A model generated the notes under the pieces. It was not told where the DNA came from. It saw only the letters and a program-made list of their open reading frames with translations, and did no database searches. A stretch of DNA of 64,000 nt from Pluralibacter sp. UBA7423 (lineage in GTDB: Bacteria; Pseudomonadota; Gammaproteobacteria; Enterobacterales; Enterobacteriaceae): positions 28,006 through 92,005 of the forward strand of contig DKMD01000040.1 in NCBI GenBank assembly GCA_002470465.1, read 5' to 3'. The translations under genes and the position numbers were made by a program. Positions 17,464-25,856 of this stretch are shown here, piece by piece; position 1 is the stretch's first letter, and every line of letters starts with the position of its first letter.

Positions 17464-18204
17464 TCACCCCACCAGCTTTTTGGTCATCTCCAGCAGCGTG
17501 CGCACGTCTTCCGGGCGCGTGTTGCCGCTTTCTTTGTCGATGATCGAGCTGTAGATGTGCGGGATCACTTTCTTCACGCCCGCATCGAGGGCGATCTTCA
17601 GGATTTCGCTGTAGTTTTCCAGATCGATGCCGCCGGTTGGCTCCAGCCAGAAATCATGGCGTGCACAGGCTTCGGCAACAATCTGATACTCGTCGCGGCA
17701 CTTCAGGCCACCCATCGGGAAGTATTTGATGGAGCTGCAGCCCATGTCTTTCAGCAGAGCGATGGCGGTATCAACCGGCACGATGCCGTCCTTTTCCTGA
17801 CTGCTCAGCGGGCCGGTGGAGATTTTGACCATTCCCGGCGTACCGGTTGGTGACACCAGGCCGTTCACCACGGTCTCTTTCTGCCCGAGCAGCGCGCGGC
17901 TGGTTGCTACGCCGGTAAACACCTGATTTACGTGCTGCGGCTGAACTTCACGGGCGATCAGGCTCACCATGTCAGACTGGTTCGGATCGCCCGCACCAAG
18001 ACCGACGGACAGCGCATTATCGATAAGCTTCGCGTATTCGCGCATGTCGGCAACCGCGCTCGGTACGTCCGGATAGTTTTTGGAGAGCACGCCCACCAGC
18101 ACATGACCTTCCGCCGCTTCGTACACGTCGCTGGCGTTGCTTTTGGAACCTGCCAGCACGTTCAGGCAGACGCGGTCACGGTAAAAATTAGGGGTCAGTT
18201 TCAT
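17464..18204 (-). CDS. KDGP aldolase family protein (DgaF-like)
   Basis: Predicted to cleave 2-keto-3-deoxy-6-phosphogluconate to pyruvate and glyceraldehyde-3-phosphate. The 246-residue TIM-barrel protein has SSIKYFPMGGLK, where Lys160 is the probable Schiff-base residue, and WLEPTGGIDLENYSEI, a phosphate-binding strand-loop. It resembles DgaF of the Salmonella D-glucosaminate pathway and belongs to the EF_0839 family as I recall it. Its start overlaps the DgaE-like gene by 4 nt (ATGA), a sign of translational coupling. It is the last gene of the tightly packed part of the operon. Confidence 0.85.
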   Translation of the reverse strand: MKLTPNFYRDRVCLNVLAGSKSNASDVYEAAEGHVLVGVLSKNYPDVPSAVADMREYAKLIDNALSVGLGAGDPNQSDMVSLIAREVQPQHVNQVFTGVATSRALLGQKETVVNGLVSPTGTPGMVKISTGPLSSQEKDGIVPVDTAIALLKDMGCSSIKYFPMGGLKCRDEYQIVAEACARHDFWLEPTGGIDLENYSEILKIALDAGVKKVIPHIYSSIIDKESGNTRPEDVRTLLEMTKKLVG

Positions 18205-19319
18205 GCGTTGTTCTCCTTGTTCAGCACTTCCGCAATGCGGCGTGCCACGATCTCCAGCTGCTGCGCGTTCACGCTGCGAACGTCAGCTTCGATAATGCCT
18301 TCGTTAGCCTTGTAGCCGCGGAAGTAGATGGCGTATTCACCTTTTTTCAGCTCGGCCACGAGGTCGCCGGTCGCGACTTTGGTGACGGCTTCGTCGAATT
18401 TAATCTCAGTGCGCGCGATATCACGGCCCGCCGCATCCCACACCACACGGGAAGACACGCCGTTCAGGGCGTTCATGGCGTTGATGAATGGCGTCATTTT
18501 TTCCACCATCTCTGCACCGCTCTCTTTCTCGGCGGTCAGGTAGTGTTCGATAGCGCAGGTCAGGCCGAGAATGCCCTCTTTACCGACCTTCATCGCGCGG
18601 CCAATGCCCGCGGTCTGACGTTTCACCCATTCAACATACTGGGTTTTGCCGATGACCAGGCCGCTGGTTGGCCCTTCGATGGCTTTCGCGCCGCTATAGA
18701 TGACCAGGTCCGCGCCATAACGGTAGTAGCACTGCAAATCTTCTTCGGCAGCCGCATCCACAATCAGCGGCAGATTGTGCTTACGCGCCACCACCACCGC
18801 CTGTTCTACGCTCAGCATGCTTTTCTGCACGCAGTGGTGAGATTTGATGTAAAGAATCGCCGCGGTACGAGGCGTGATTGCCGCCGCCAGCTGATCGGCA
18901 GAGCATTCGTTGGCGTAGCCCGCTTCCACCATTTTGCCGCCACCGAGCGCGATCATGGTGCTGACCGGCGCGCCGAAGTTAACGTTGTGGCCGCGTGGCA
19001 GGACGATTTCGTTATTCTCAATCGGGGTGCTGTGCAGGTTTTCCAGCAGCCAGTCGCTGTCTTTGACCAGTACGCCCGCGACGGACTGAGCGATACCCGC
19101 AGAAGCGCACGACACTACCGTCGCGCCTTCCACTTCCAGCAGCTTCGCGATGTATTCACCGGTTTTGTTGACCAGGTCTTTCATCTCGAAGTAGTGATTC
19201 ATGCCGGTCATGACCGCGTCCACCACTTCCGGGCGTGGCGTTGACACGCCGAGTGCTGTCATGCGGCCAGAGGCGTTAATCACTTGTTTAAGCTGGTATT
19301 TCTCATAAATCGAAGGCAT
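18201..19319 (-). CDS. DgaE-family PLP-dependent ammonia-lyase
   Basis: SelA-like pyridoxal-phosphate enzyme; DgaE removes ammonia from D-glucosaminate-6-phosphate to give KDGP. The 372 residues include IVDAAAEEDL (Asp188, cofactor nitrogen) and VIYSGAKAIEGPTSGLVIG, where Lys212 should bind PLP. Its start overlaps the amidohydrolase gene by 17 nt, and its end overlaps the aldolase gene by 4 nt. Pairing with a KDGP aldolase strongly supports an amino-aldonate-6-phosphate substrate; which stereoisomer cannot be told from the sequence. Confidence 0.87.
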   Translation of the reverse strand: MPSIYEKYQLKQVINASGRMTALGVSTPRPEVVDAVMTGMNHYFEMKDLVNKTGEYIAKLLEVEGATVVSCASAGIAQSVAGVLVKDSDWLLENLHSTPIENNEIVLPRGHNVNFGAPVSTMIALGGGKMVEAGYANECSADQLAAAITPRTAAILYIKSHHCVQKSMLSVEQAVVVARKHNLPLIVDAAAEEDLQCYYRYGADLVIYSGAKAIEGPTSGLVIGKTQYVEWVKRQTAGIGRAMKVGKEGILGLTCAIEHYLTAEKESGAEMVEKMTPFINAMNALNGVSSRVVWDAAGRDIARTEIKFDEAVTKVATGDLVAELKKGEYAIYFRGYKANEGIIEADVRSVNAQQLEIVARRIAEVLNKENNA

Positions 19320-20436
19320 GTTCTGCGCTCCCTTGTTCGGTCATATAGCCCTTGCCTGCACGAATTGCGGCGAGCGGCACCAGATCCAGGTCCGCCTGCA
19401 GGGCGTTGTTTTCTGCATCCACCAGCGTTACCGGCTGGCGTTTCAGGGTGAAAATGGTCAGATCGGCATCGAAGCCAACGGCAAGCCTGCCTTTGCGCTT
19501 GAGGCGAATCGCCTCGGCGGCATTAGCGGTCACGCAGTTGATGACCTGCGGCAGCGACATGCCGATAGCAAGGAACTTCGCCATCACGCGCGCCAGTGAA
19601 TGCACCGGGCCGTTGATGCGGTTACGGCAGTAGATATCCGAGCTGATGGTATGCGGCAGAATGCCCATCGCAATCGCCTGCTTCGCTACGTCGAAGCTGA
19701 AGCTTGCCGTACCGTGGCCCACGTCGAGCTTAATGCCGCGCTTCAGCGCGCCGGAAACGGAGGCGCGCAGTTCGCCAGATGGCGTCAGAATGCGGTTCGG
19801 TTTGCCGTTGTAGCAGTGGGTGATGATGTCGCCGGAGGTCAGCAGCTCAGTAATTTCATCGAGGTTCGGCGGGTTGTTGCCGATATGCACCATCAGCGGC
19901 AGATCGCCGTTGGCTTTCTGAATTTCCTTCGCCTTTTCCAGAGGCGTGATGCCGTTTTCGCCCACCACGCTGCTGCTCATGCGTGCCTTCAGGCCAACAA
20001 TAAAATCCGGATGACGTTTGATGGCAGAAGCCGCAGCCTCTGCATCAATGTTCGCCATGTTCGCCAGCTCGTTCTGCGCAATCAGCCCGACGCGGGAGAT
20101 ATTGAGCAGGGCGTAGACATCCGTTCCGCACTTACGGGTGATGTCGTAGAACGTGTCAACGTCATCCGCGCCGGTGCTGCCCGCATCAATCACCGTCGTC
20201 ACGCCGGTGGCGACGCCCACGCTGTCCGGCTCGTCGTTGTAAATCGGCGATTTCGGGTAGCAGTGAACGTGTAAATCAATCCAGCCTGCGCTGACATAGT
20301 GCTCGCCGCCCAGAGAGACGACTTTCGTCGCCTCGCCGTTAATGTCGCCCAGGGCTGCAATTTTGCCGTCTTTAATGGCGATATCCGTTACCGTATCGTC
20401 AACCAGGCGTGCGCCCTTAAGCAGTAAATCAAACAT
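19303..20436 (-). CDS. Amidohydrolase/deacetylase family metallohydrolase (EF_0837/AHA_3915 type)
   Basis: 377-residue member of the amidohydrolase superfamily. The metal-site residues are readable: HVH (H56, H58) in IDLHVHCYP, Lys150 in FIVGLKARMSS as the likely carbamylated lysine, His184 in LMVHIGNNP, His207 in DIITHCYNGK and the late Asp in TISSDIYCRN. The family is repeatedly found beside DgaE-like and DgaF-like genes, so a role in removing an acyl group from an amino-sugar-acid phosphate is plausible but unproven. It is 18 nt after the DUF4310 gene and overlaps the next gene. Confidence 0.85.
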   Translation of the reverse strand: MFDLLLKGARLVDDTVTDIAIKDGKIAALGDINGEATKVVSLGGEHYVSAGWIDLHVHCYPKSPIYNDEPDSVGVATGVTTVIDAGSTGADDVDTFYDITRKCGTDVYALLNISRVGLIAQNELANMANIDAEAAASAIKRHPDFIVGLKARMSSSVVGENGITPLEKAKEIQKANGDLPLMVHIGNNPPNLDEITELLTSGDIITHCYNGKPNRILTPSGELRASVSGALKRGIKLDVGHGTASFSFDVAKQAIAMGILPHTISSDIYCRNRINGPVHSLARVMAKFLAIGMSLPQVINCVTANAAEAIRLKRKGRLAVGFDADLTIFTLKRQPVTLVDAENNALQADLDLVPLAAIRAGKGYMTEQGSAEHAFDL

Positions 20437-20454
20437 CGCTTTCTCCTTGCAGAC

Positions 20455-21096
20455 TTAAATCGCCACCGGGAAGATGGAACCGAGAATCATCGCGCCGAGG
20501 ATGGCGCCGCCGGTGATCGGCTTCTGCCAGATGTAAAACAGTAATGCGCCAATCAGCGAGCCAATCCCGATAGGAATGGAAGCGGTCATTGCGCTCAGGA
20601 TAATCAACGGCCCGAGGAAGCGACCGGAAGCGTTACCTGCGCCCATCATGACGTCCGCCCCGTAGGTCGAGTTGCTCTGGTTAACGGTAAACTTACGCGC
20701 CAGAATAATGACGTAGCCAATCGCGAGGCCGATAATCAGGCCGGTTGCCAGAGAAGCGGCAAAGTTCGCCACCGGGAAGACGATGCCTGCGCCGAGCAGC
20801 AGCGCCGGAACGCCGAGGCCCACGCCGGTCTGAATCGCCCCGCCGATATCAAGAATACCGACCAGTGAACCTTCAATAATGCGGGCAAACAGAAAGCTCG
20901 CGCCGAAGGCCGCCACCGCGCCGTAGACGCCGGTGTCGATCCCGGATTTCAGCATCGCCACGAAGGCCACTTCGTTAAACGCGCCGATACCATACAGGTA
21001 GTACATGTGTGTCCCGGCGAAAACGCCGGAAGAGAGCAGGCCGACAAAGATCGGGAATGACCAGTCCGCGTACCAAAAACCTTTATTCTGTTCCAT
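20455..21096 (-). CDS. DUF4310 family polytopic membrane protein
   Basis: 213 residues with about six glycine-rich membrane segments (around 14-37, 38-65, 78-100, 105-130, 155-185 and 190-210) and charged loops such as ILARKFTVNQSNSTYG. No catalytic or ATP-binding motif is seen. It sits 11 nt after the DUF4311 gene and travels with it, so the two are likely subunits of one permease. It has no clear likeness to a known EIIC that I can identify, though paired membrane subunits recall EIIC/EIID arrangements. Confidence 0.85.
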   Translation of the reverse strand: MEQNKGFWYADWSFPIFVGLLSSGVFAGTHMYYLYGIGAFNEVAFVAMLKSGIDTGVYGAVAAFGASFLFARIIEGSLVGILDIGGAIQTGVGLGVPALLLGAGIVFPVANFAASLATGLIIGLAIGYVIILARKFTVNQSNSTYGADVMMGAGNASGRFLGPLIILSAMTASIPIGIGSLIGALLFYIWQKPITGGAILGAMILGSIFPVAI

Positions 21097-21107
21097 GCGT
21101 TATCCCC

Positions 21108-21884
21108 TTATTTGCCGCTTAACGCGTTATGCAGCAGATCCAGCCAGTTCGGCACCGTCATGTGGAAGGATTCGATCATCTTCATGTCGAAGCCACGGAA
21201 GAAGGCGCTCAGCACGAACAGGGCGATAATGGCCGCCATCATGATTTTGGTTACGCGGTTCCAGCCCGCATCTTCTACGCCCTTACCGATCAGGATGCCC
21301 AGCACCAGACCCGGTACGGCGTTGCCCATAATCAGCTGCGCTGCGCCGCCGAAGATGGTCGCCCAGAAGCCGGATTTCTTACCGGCATCAATCGCCGCCA
21401 GCCAGAAAATCACTGGCATGATGATGTTCACCAGCAGGTTAGCCGCAGGCACCAGCACTTTAACCGCCGTGACCTGTAACGCTTCCGGTACTGCCGACGC
21501 CGTGGAGTTGAGGAACGCTACAACGATCATGCCGATCAGGCCGCAGGCAATCGCCATTTTCTTCGGATCGTGAAGAGTTTCCGCCACGTTGCGGTTTTTC
21601 AGCATCAGTGCTGAAGCGCCCCAGTGCGGGATGATGCGGTGGTCAACGTCCTGAGTGAAGGCACCCGCCGCCACGGAAGATGCCCAGGCGTTGAAGAAGA
21701 AGCCCAGACCAAAGGAGAAGTGAGAAGCCGGATCCCCTTCGCAGGAGTTCAGCTCGCCCAACGTACGAAAAGCACCCATCCCTTGTGTGGTGGGCGCATG
21801 AAACATGCGTGCAGCTCCGGCGCCCACGCCGACGCCAACCAGGCCGCCGATGATGAGCGATTTAATAAGAATTATCAGGAACAT
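21108..21884 (-). CDS. DUF4311 family polytopic membrane protein
   Basis: 258 residues with about six or seven membrane segments (near 2-24, 57-76, 108-131, 141-168, 173-202 and 212-232). A hydrophilic stretch after the first helix contains GELNSCEGDPASHFSFGLG, with conserved-looking Cys, Glu, Asp and His that may form a substrate or metal site. It is the second probable permease subunit of the cluster. Function is inferred only from context: catabolic enzymes downstream, small soluble partners upstream. Confidence 0.85.
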   Translation of the reverse strand: MFLIILIKSLIIGGLVGVGVGAGAARMFHAPTTQGMGAFRTLGELNSCEGDPASHFSFGLGFFFNAWASSVAAGAFTQDVDHRIIPHWGASALMLKNRNVAETLHDPKKMAIACGLIGMIVVAFLNSTASAVPEALQVTAVKVLVPAANLLVNIIMPVIFWLAAIDAGKKSGFWATIFGGAAQLIMGNAVPGLVLGILIGKGVEDAGWNRVTKIMMAAIIALFVLSAFFRGFDMKMIESFHMTVPNWLDLLHNALSGK

Positions 21885-21903
21885 GAGTCTGTCCTTTTCA
21901 TGG

Positions 21904-22203
21904 TTATGTTGTCGTGACGAAATCCACTTTGTCGAGGTTTAACGCCGTCACGTTGACGGTGACGTCCAGCTCCACGCTGAACATGCGTCGCTCCCGGCGC
22001 AGAAAGAAAAACAAAAATGCTTCTTTCCGGACCGTTTCCTGCGCATGAACAACCGCCACATCCTGTGGTTCAATGCGCAGTAAAATGTGCGGTGAGGATT
22101 TCATCACCGTACCTTGTACCTGGCTCAGCGCATCGGCAAAGGCCCGTGCTTTGGCCTCGCCTTTGCCCTTCACCCTCACCGTGGTGGTGAACTGTTCTTT
22201 CAT
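21904..22203 (-). CDS. DUF4312 family small soluble protein
   Basis: 99 residues, no membrane segment, beginning MKEQFTTTVRVKGKGEAKA. An alpha/beta pattern with a basic middle (FLFFFLRRERRMF) is visible; no cysteine is present. It starts 2 nt after the SFCGS gene stop, so it is translationally coupled. By position it is likely an accessory of the membrane pair. I recognise the family but not a function. Confidence 0.82.
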   Translation of the reverse strand: MKEQFTTTVRVKGKGEAKARAFADALSQVQGTVMKSSPHILLRIEPQDVAVVHAQETVRKEAFLFFFLRRERRMFSVELDVTVNVTALNLDKVDFVTTT

Positions 22204-22205
22204 GC

Positions 22206-22568
22206 TTATGCGCCGTATTTCTTCTGCCAGGCCTGCACTAAACGCTCGCCCAGCTCTTCTTTATCCATGAAGCCGAAGCCCAGCACGTTCGCGCCTTCGT
22301 TGATCGCGGTAACGCCTTCATCCACGGAGCGCATGCCGTACTTCGCTTTGTAACCGTGCTTGGTCTGAGCGGTAATCGCACCCGCGCCGCCGCTGCCGCA
22401 GAAGGAGATGCCGAAGGTCGCGTTTTCCGCCTTCATCACGTCACCAAGCTTCATATCTGCTGCCACGCCCGGTACAACAACCGCACGGCCACCGGCTTTT
22501 TCCACGCCCGCTGCCACTTTCTGACCTTTGCCCAGACGGTCACCAATCACGACGGTAATTTGTTCCAT
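22206..22568 (-). CDS. SFCGS family glycine-rich protein
   Basis: 120-residue soluble protein beginning MEQITVVIGDRLGKGQKVA. Its signature FGISFCGSGGAGAIT places Cys57 in a glycine-rich loop. PTS EIIB proteins carry a similar CGxGxxTS loop at their phosphorylated cysteine, though near the N-terminus; here the loop is central. The layout also recalls YhfU-type (DUF2620) proteins that pair with the membrane protein YhfT. AAGGAG precedes the ATG at 22568; an in-frame extension to 22649 lies inside the previous gene. A phospho-relay or ligand-binding role is possible; neither is shown. Confidence 0.85.
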   Translation of the reverse strand: MEQITVVIGDRLGKGQKVAAGVEKAGGRAVVVPGVAADMKLGDVMKAENATFGISFCGSGGAGAITAQTKHGYKAKYGMRSVDEGVTAINEGANVLGFGFMDKEELGERLVQAWQKKYGA

Positions 22569-22578
22569 GTTTTGCTCC

Positions 22579-22908
22579 TTAAAGGTTTTCTTTCGCCACT
22601 TCGAAGTGCACCGACAGCAGCCAGGCTTCTTCATCCGGAAGATTGCCAAACTGCGCCACTACTTCGCGGGCAAGGTTCATTGAATCGGCTGAAATTTCTT
22701 CAAACAGGCTGGCTTCCACTTCGGGCAGCGGCTCGCCGGTAATTGACCGGTGTGCCATCGCACGGACGTGAGACGTCAGCATTTGTTCCTGGACGGCATT
22801 CGGGATGATGTCGTGACCCTTGAGCAGGCTGTACACCTGGCCCAGCATGCGAGTTGCAAGCTCTTCGGTCTGACTCCCGACGTCGGTAATAACTGCTCCG
22901 TTGTTCAC
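22579..22908 (-). CDS. Stand-alone PRD domain protein (EF_0829/AHA_3910 type)
   Basis: 109 residues that form a single PTS regulation domain. Candidate phosphorylation residues are His47 and His53 (LTSHVRAMAHRS) and His101 (LLSVHFEVAKE). There is no DNA- or RNA-binding domain and no EII domain, so it cannot act as a classical antiterminator alone. It may sense PTS phosphorylation and bind another cluster protein. The start is GTG at 22908, with AGAAG upstream. It is the first gene of the operon, 10 nt before the SFCGS gene. Confidence 0.82.
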   Translation of the reverse strand: MNNGAVITDVGSQTEELATRMLGQVYSLLKGHDIIPNAVQEQMLTSHVRAMAHRSITGEPLPEVEASLFEEISADSMNLAREVVAQFGNLPDEEAWLLSVHFEVAKENL

Positions 22909-22978
22909 TCTTCTGACCCCGTTTATTGCGTCTGAGTCAAAAACTACCGTGGCAGCTGTCGGGTTTGTAGCGAGTTGT

Positions 22979-22998
22979 TTTCCACTTCGAAGTGGAAA
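22979..22998. promoter_or_regulatory. 20-bp perfect palindrome, probable operator of the SFCGS operon
   Basis: TTTCCACTTCGAAGTGGAAA is fully self-complementary and lies 71 nt upstream of the GTG start of the PRD gene. A chance perfect 20-bp palindrome is rare, and the position fits an activator or repressor site, most likely for the large PRD regulator of the cluster. It could also form an RNA hairpin if transcription starts upstream. Confidence 0.6.
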
Positions 22999-23229
22999 GG
23001 CGAGCGGCAGGAGTGATCTGTCCCACAGAATTTGGCCGATCGGGGATGAAATGCTGGATAAGCGTGATGAAGGTCACGAGAAAAAACTGAATTAGCCGCG
23101 GAAGGAAGCAGCAATATTTTGCGAGCCTTCACGTAAAACTGTGACGTCGATAAGCTTTTACGATGACGATACGGGAGAATAACGGCGGGTGCCTGAGGTT
23201 TTTTGTCTGAAGCAGGAGACAAAAATCAG

Positions 23230-23267
23230 AAAGCCCCAGCCTGACTCTGCATCAGGAATGGGGCTTT
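23230..23267 (-). terminator. Nested hairpin, probable cybC terminator
   Basis: Outer arms AAAGCCCCA/TGGGGCTTT enclose inner arms CCTGA/TCAGG. On the minus strand it is followed by CTGATTTTTG, downstream of cybC by about 95 nt. A loose terminator for cybC is the simplest reading; a processed 3' RNA is possible. Confidence 0.5.
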
Positions 23268-23361
23268 ATCTGTTACGTCGGACAACGAGAATTCGCGGGC
23301 GAAGGACCTCCGAATTTCTTCGTCAGCCTTCCGCTGGCCGCGTTGTGCTCAGGCGCCCTTC

Positions 23362-23748
23362 TTAACGGTATTTCTTATGGTAAGTATTGCGGGTTCCGGC
23401 CAGATCGAGAGCCACACCCTGCGCTTCCTTGATTTTGCCTTCGTTCGCGAGCTTCATCGCGCCATCAATCTGGCCGATCAGAATATCGAAGCCGTGGCGG
23501 AAATCTTTCATCTCCGCGCTGTCCGGCGCTTTATCTTCCAGCTTCGGTGGGGTCTGTTTCTGCGCATCCTGGGCCGCCGTACGCATTTTTGTCAGCGCCG
23601 CTTTCATTTCCGCGGCATCATCCGTTTTCTGCACCACTTTCAGGTTTTCAGACAGGGTGTCCATATCATCGCCGAGATCGGCAAAGGCAGGGGCGATACC
23701 CAGCATCAGGGTAGAGGCTGCCAGCATAGCCAGAACTGTTTTACGCAT
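23362..23748 (-). CDS. cybC: Soluble cytochrome b562
   Basis: Periplasmic four-helix haem protein of 128 residues with a signal peptide ending APAFA. The haem ligands of the family are kept: Met in DLGDDMDTL near the mature N-terminus and His in RNTYHKKYR at the C-terminus. The core [21 protein letters not shown] segment matches E. coli CybC, while the stretch just before the C-terminal helix end ([10 protein letters not shown]) has drifted. Its exact electron-transfer partners are unknown. It follows pmbA by 70 nt on the same strand. Confidence 0.95.
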   Translation of the reverse strand: MRKTVLAMLAASTLMLGIAPAFADLGDDMDTLSENLKVVQKTDDAAEMKAALTKMRTAAQDAQKQTPPKLEDKAPDSAEMKDFRHGFDILIGQIDGAMKLANEGKIKEAQGVALDLAGTRNTYHKKYR

Positions 23749-23818
23749 TGCTCACTTCCTTCATTTTTTATTATTGAACAGAGGTGGCGCAGCAGGTTGC
23801 GTCACCATGAGAACACTG

Positions 23819-25171
23819 TTATTGCCCGGCGATTTTCATTTCCGGCAGCAGTACGGAACCGCACTGAATGTTGCTGCGCGTTTCGATGTCGTCGGCCACG
23901 GTCACGATATTACGCCACATTTCTTTCAGGTTTCCGGCAATGGTGATTTCACTCACCGGATACTGGATTTCGCCATTTTCCACCCAGAAACCGGACGCGC
24001 CGCGGGAGTAGTCGCCCGTCACGCCACTCACACCCTGCCCCATCAGCTCGGTGACCACAAGGCCGGTGCCCATCTCTTTAAGCAATTTTTCAAAGCTGAG
24101 GCCCTGACCCTGAATACGCCAGTTGTGAATGCCGCCCGCGTGGCCGGTGCTTTTCAGGCCGAGCTTGCGCGCGGAGTAGTTGGTCAGCAGCCATTGGGTC
24201 AGAATACCGTCTTTGATGATATCACGACGTTCGGTGCGCACACCTTCGCTGTCAAACGGCGTGGACGCCAGGCCTTTCAGCAGATGCGGATGTTCTTCAA
24301 TGGTCAGCCACTCTGGCAGAATTTGCTTACCGAGGGAGTCCAGCAGGAAGGTGGATTTGCGGTAAACCGCCCCGCCCGCAATCGCACCGACCAGATGCCC
24401 AAACAGCCCAGTCGCCACTTCATTGGCAAAAATCACCGGCGCTTTCATGGTGGAGAGCTTGCGTGGCGAGAGACGGGACAGCGTGCGCTGCGCACAATCT
24501 GCCCCTACGGCTTCCGGGGCGAGCAGATCGCCCAGCGCGCGGCCAATGGTGTACGCATAGTCGCGCTCCATGTCGCCGTTCTCTTCGGCAATAACGCAGC
24601 TGGAGAGCGAGTGACGTGTGGAGCAGTAGCTTTGCAGCATGCCGTGGCTGTTGCCGAACACCTTGATGCCGTAGTGGCTGTTGAAGCTGCCGCCTTCGGT
24701 ATTGGTGATGCGTTTGTCCGCCTTCAGCGCGGCCTGTTCGGCGCGTGCGGCAAGCTCAATCGCTTCATCGGGGGAGACTTCCGCCGGGTGGAACAGATCG
24801 AGATCCGGCGCATCAAAGGCCAGCAGCTCTTTTTCCGCCACGCCCGCATACGGATCTGGCGAGGTGTAACGGGCAATATCCAGCGCCGCCTGTACGGTAC
24901 GGGCAATGGCGTCCGGGCTTAAGTCCGTTGAGGACGCGCTGCCTTTACGGTTCTGGTGGTACACCGTGATGCCAAGGGCGCCGTCGCTGTTGAATTCAAC
25001 ATTCTCCACTTCGCCATAGCGCGTGCTGACGCCGATCCCGGTGGTTTTGCTGACCCCGACCTCTGCGCCATCAGATTTGCCTGCCGCCAGCTCCAGCGCG
25101 GTGGAGACGGCTTTTTCCAGTGCTTTACGCTGTTCTGCTACCTGTGTGATGACTTTCATCGCTAATGCCAT
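23819..25171 (-). CDS. pmbA: Metalloprotease subunit TldE (PmbA)
   Basis: Partner of TldD in a heterodimeric protease that matures microcin B17 and degrades the antitoxin CcdA in E. coli. The 450-residue protein matches E. coli PmbA in length and nearly in full sequence, including [20 protein letters not shown] and [18 protein letters not shown]. TldE lacks the zinc motif of TldD, as expected. It is divergent from yjgA across a 94-nt gap that must hold both promoters. Confidence 0.97.
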   Translation of the reverse strand: MALAMKVITQVAEQRKALEKAVSTALELAAGKSDGAEVGVSKTTGIGVSTRYGEVENVEFNSDGALGITVYHQNRKGSASSTDLSPDAIARTVQAALDIARYTSPDPYAGVAEKELLAFDAPDLDLFHPAEVSPDEAIELAARAEQAALKADKRITNTEGGSFNSHYGIKVFGNSHGMLQSYCSTRHSLSSCVIAEENGDMERDYAYTIGRALGDLLAPEAVGADCAQRTLSRLSPRKLSTMKAPVIFANEVATGLFGHLVGAIAGGAVYRKSTFLLDSLGKQILPEWLTIEEHPHLLKGLASTPFDSEGVRTERRDIIKDGILTQWLLTNYSARKLGLKSTGHAGGIHNWRIQGQGLSFEKLLKEMGTGLVVTELMGQGVSGVTGDYSRGASGFWVENGEIQYPVSEITIAGNLKEMWRNIVTVADDIETRSNIQCGSVLLPEMKIAGQ

Positions 25172-25265
25172 AATGTAGAAAGGAGTTTATTGAAGTCTAT
25201 CAGAGAACCGTTTTTCAGTGCGTAATGAAACTGCTACCATGTGTCTCTTTTTTTAGGAGCCTGAG

Positions 25266-25820
25266 ATGACCAAGCAGCCCAAAGACTGGCTCGATGACGT
25301 GCCCGGTGATGACGAAATTGACGATGAAGATGATGAAATCATCTGGGTCAGTAAAAGTGAAATTAAACGCGACGCTGAGGAATTAAAAGACCTCGGCGCC
25401 GAAATGGTTGAGCTCGGCAAGAATGCGCTCGACAAAATCCCACTGGATGAAGACCTGCGCGCCGCCATTGAGCTGGCGCAAAAGATCAAGAAAGAAGGCC
25501 GCCGCCGCCAGCTGCAGCTGATCGGCAAAATGCTACGAAGCCGCGACGTTGACCCGATTCGCCAGGCGCTTGATAAGCTGAAAAACCGCCACAACCAGCA
25601 GGTTGCCCTGTTCCATAAGCTGGAGCAGCTGCGCGATCGTCTGATTGTCGAAGGGGATGATGTCGTCGCGGAAGTGCTGAACCTGTGGCCGGACGCCGAC
25701 CGACAGCAGCTGCGTTCGCTTATCCGTAACGCGAAGAAAGAGAAGGAAGGCAACAAACCACCAAAATCCTCTCGCCTGATTTTCCAGTATCTGCGCGAAC
25801 TGGCTGAAAACGCCGACTGA
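25266..25820 (+). CDS. yjgA: Ribosome biogenesis factor YjgA (DarP)
   Basis: Highly charged 184-residue cytoplasmic protein that associates with pre-50S ribosomal particles in E. coli. The acidic N-terminus ([20 protein letters not shown]) is followed by a helical body rich in Lys, Arg and Gln with [24 protein letters not shown] precedes the ATG. Sequence and position next to pmbA agree with E. coli. Confidence 0.96.
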   Translation: MTKQPKDWLDDVPGDDEIDDEDDEIIWVSKSEIKRDAEELKDLGAEMVELGKNALDKIPLDEDLRAAIELAQKIKKEGRRRQLQLIGKMLRSRDVDPIRQALDKLKNRHNQQVALFHKLEQLRDRLIVEGDDVVAEVLNLWPDADRQQLRSLIRNAKKEKEGNKPPKSSRLIFQYLRELAENAD

Positions 25821-25828
25821 TCGCCTGT

Positions 25829-25855
25829 AGCAGCCCCGTTCCGACGGGGCCTGCT
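25829..25855. terminator. Hairpin between yjgA and the GNAT gene
   Basis: AGCAG-CCCCGT-TCCG-ACGGGG-C-CTGCT, a strong stem with a UUCG-type loop between two convergent genes. It lacks a long T-run, but its position fits a shared terminator. Confidence 0.6.
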
Positions 25856-25856
25856 G

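Larger units (their letters stand above)
22909..23361. other. Promoter region of the SFCGS cluster and 3' region of cybC
   Basis: 453 nt without a gene. It holds a 20-bp perfect palindrome and a nested hairpin, both listed separately. I looked for a sigma-54 site on the minus strand and did not find one, and no sigma-70 promoter stands out. Confidence 0.65.

Noticed and set aside
22909..23221. Sigma-54 promoter for the SFCGS operon
   Set aside because: Salmonella dga genes depend on a sigma-54 activator, so I searched the minus strand for TGGCAC-N5-TTGC; no acceptable match was found.
23387..24922. Plus-strand frame of 511 codons over cybC and pmbA
   Set aside because: It runs antisense to two well-matched genes and crosses their intergenic gap, so it cannot be a real gene.
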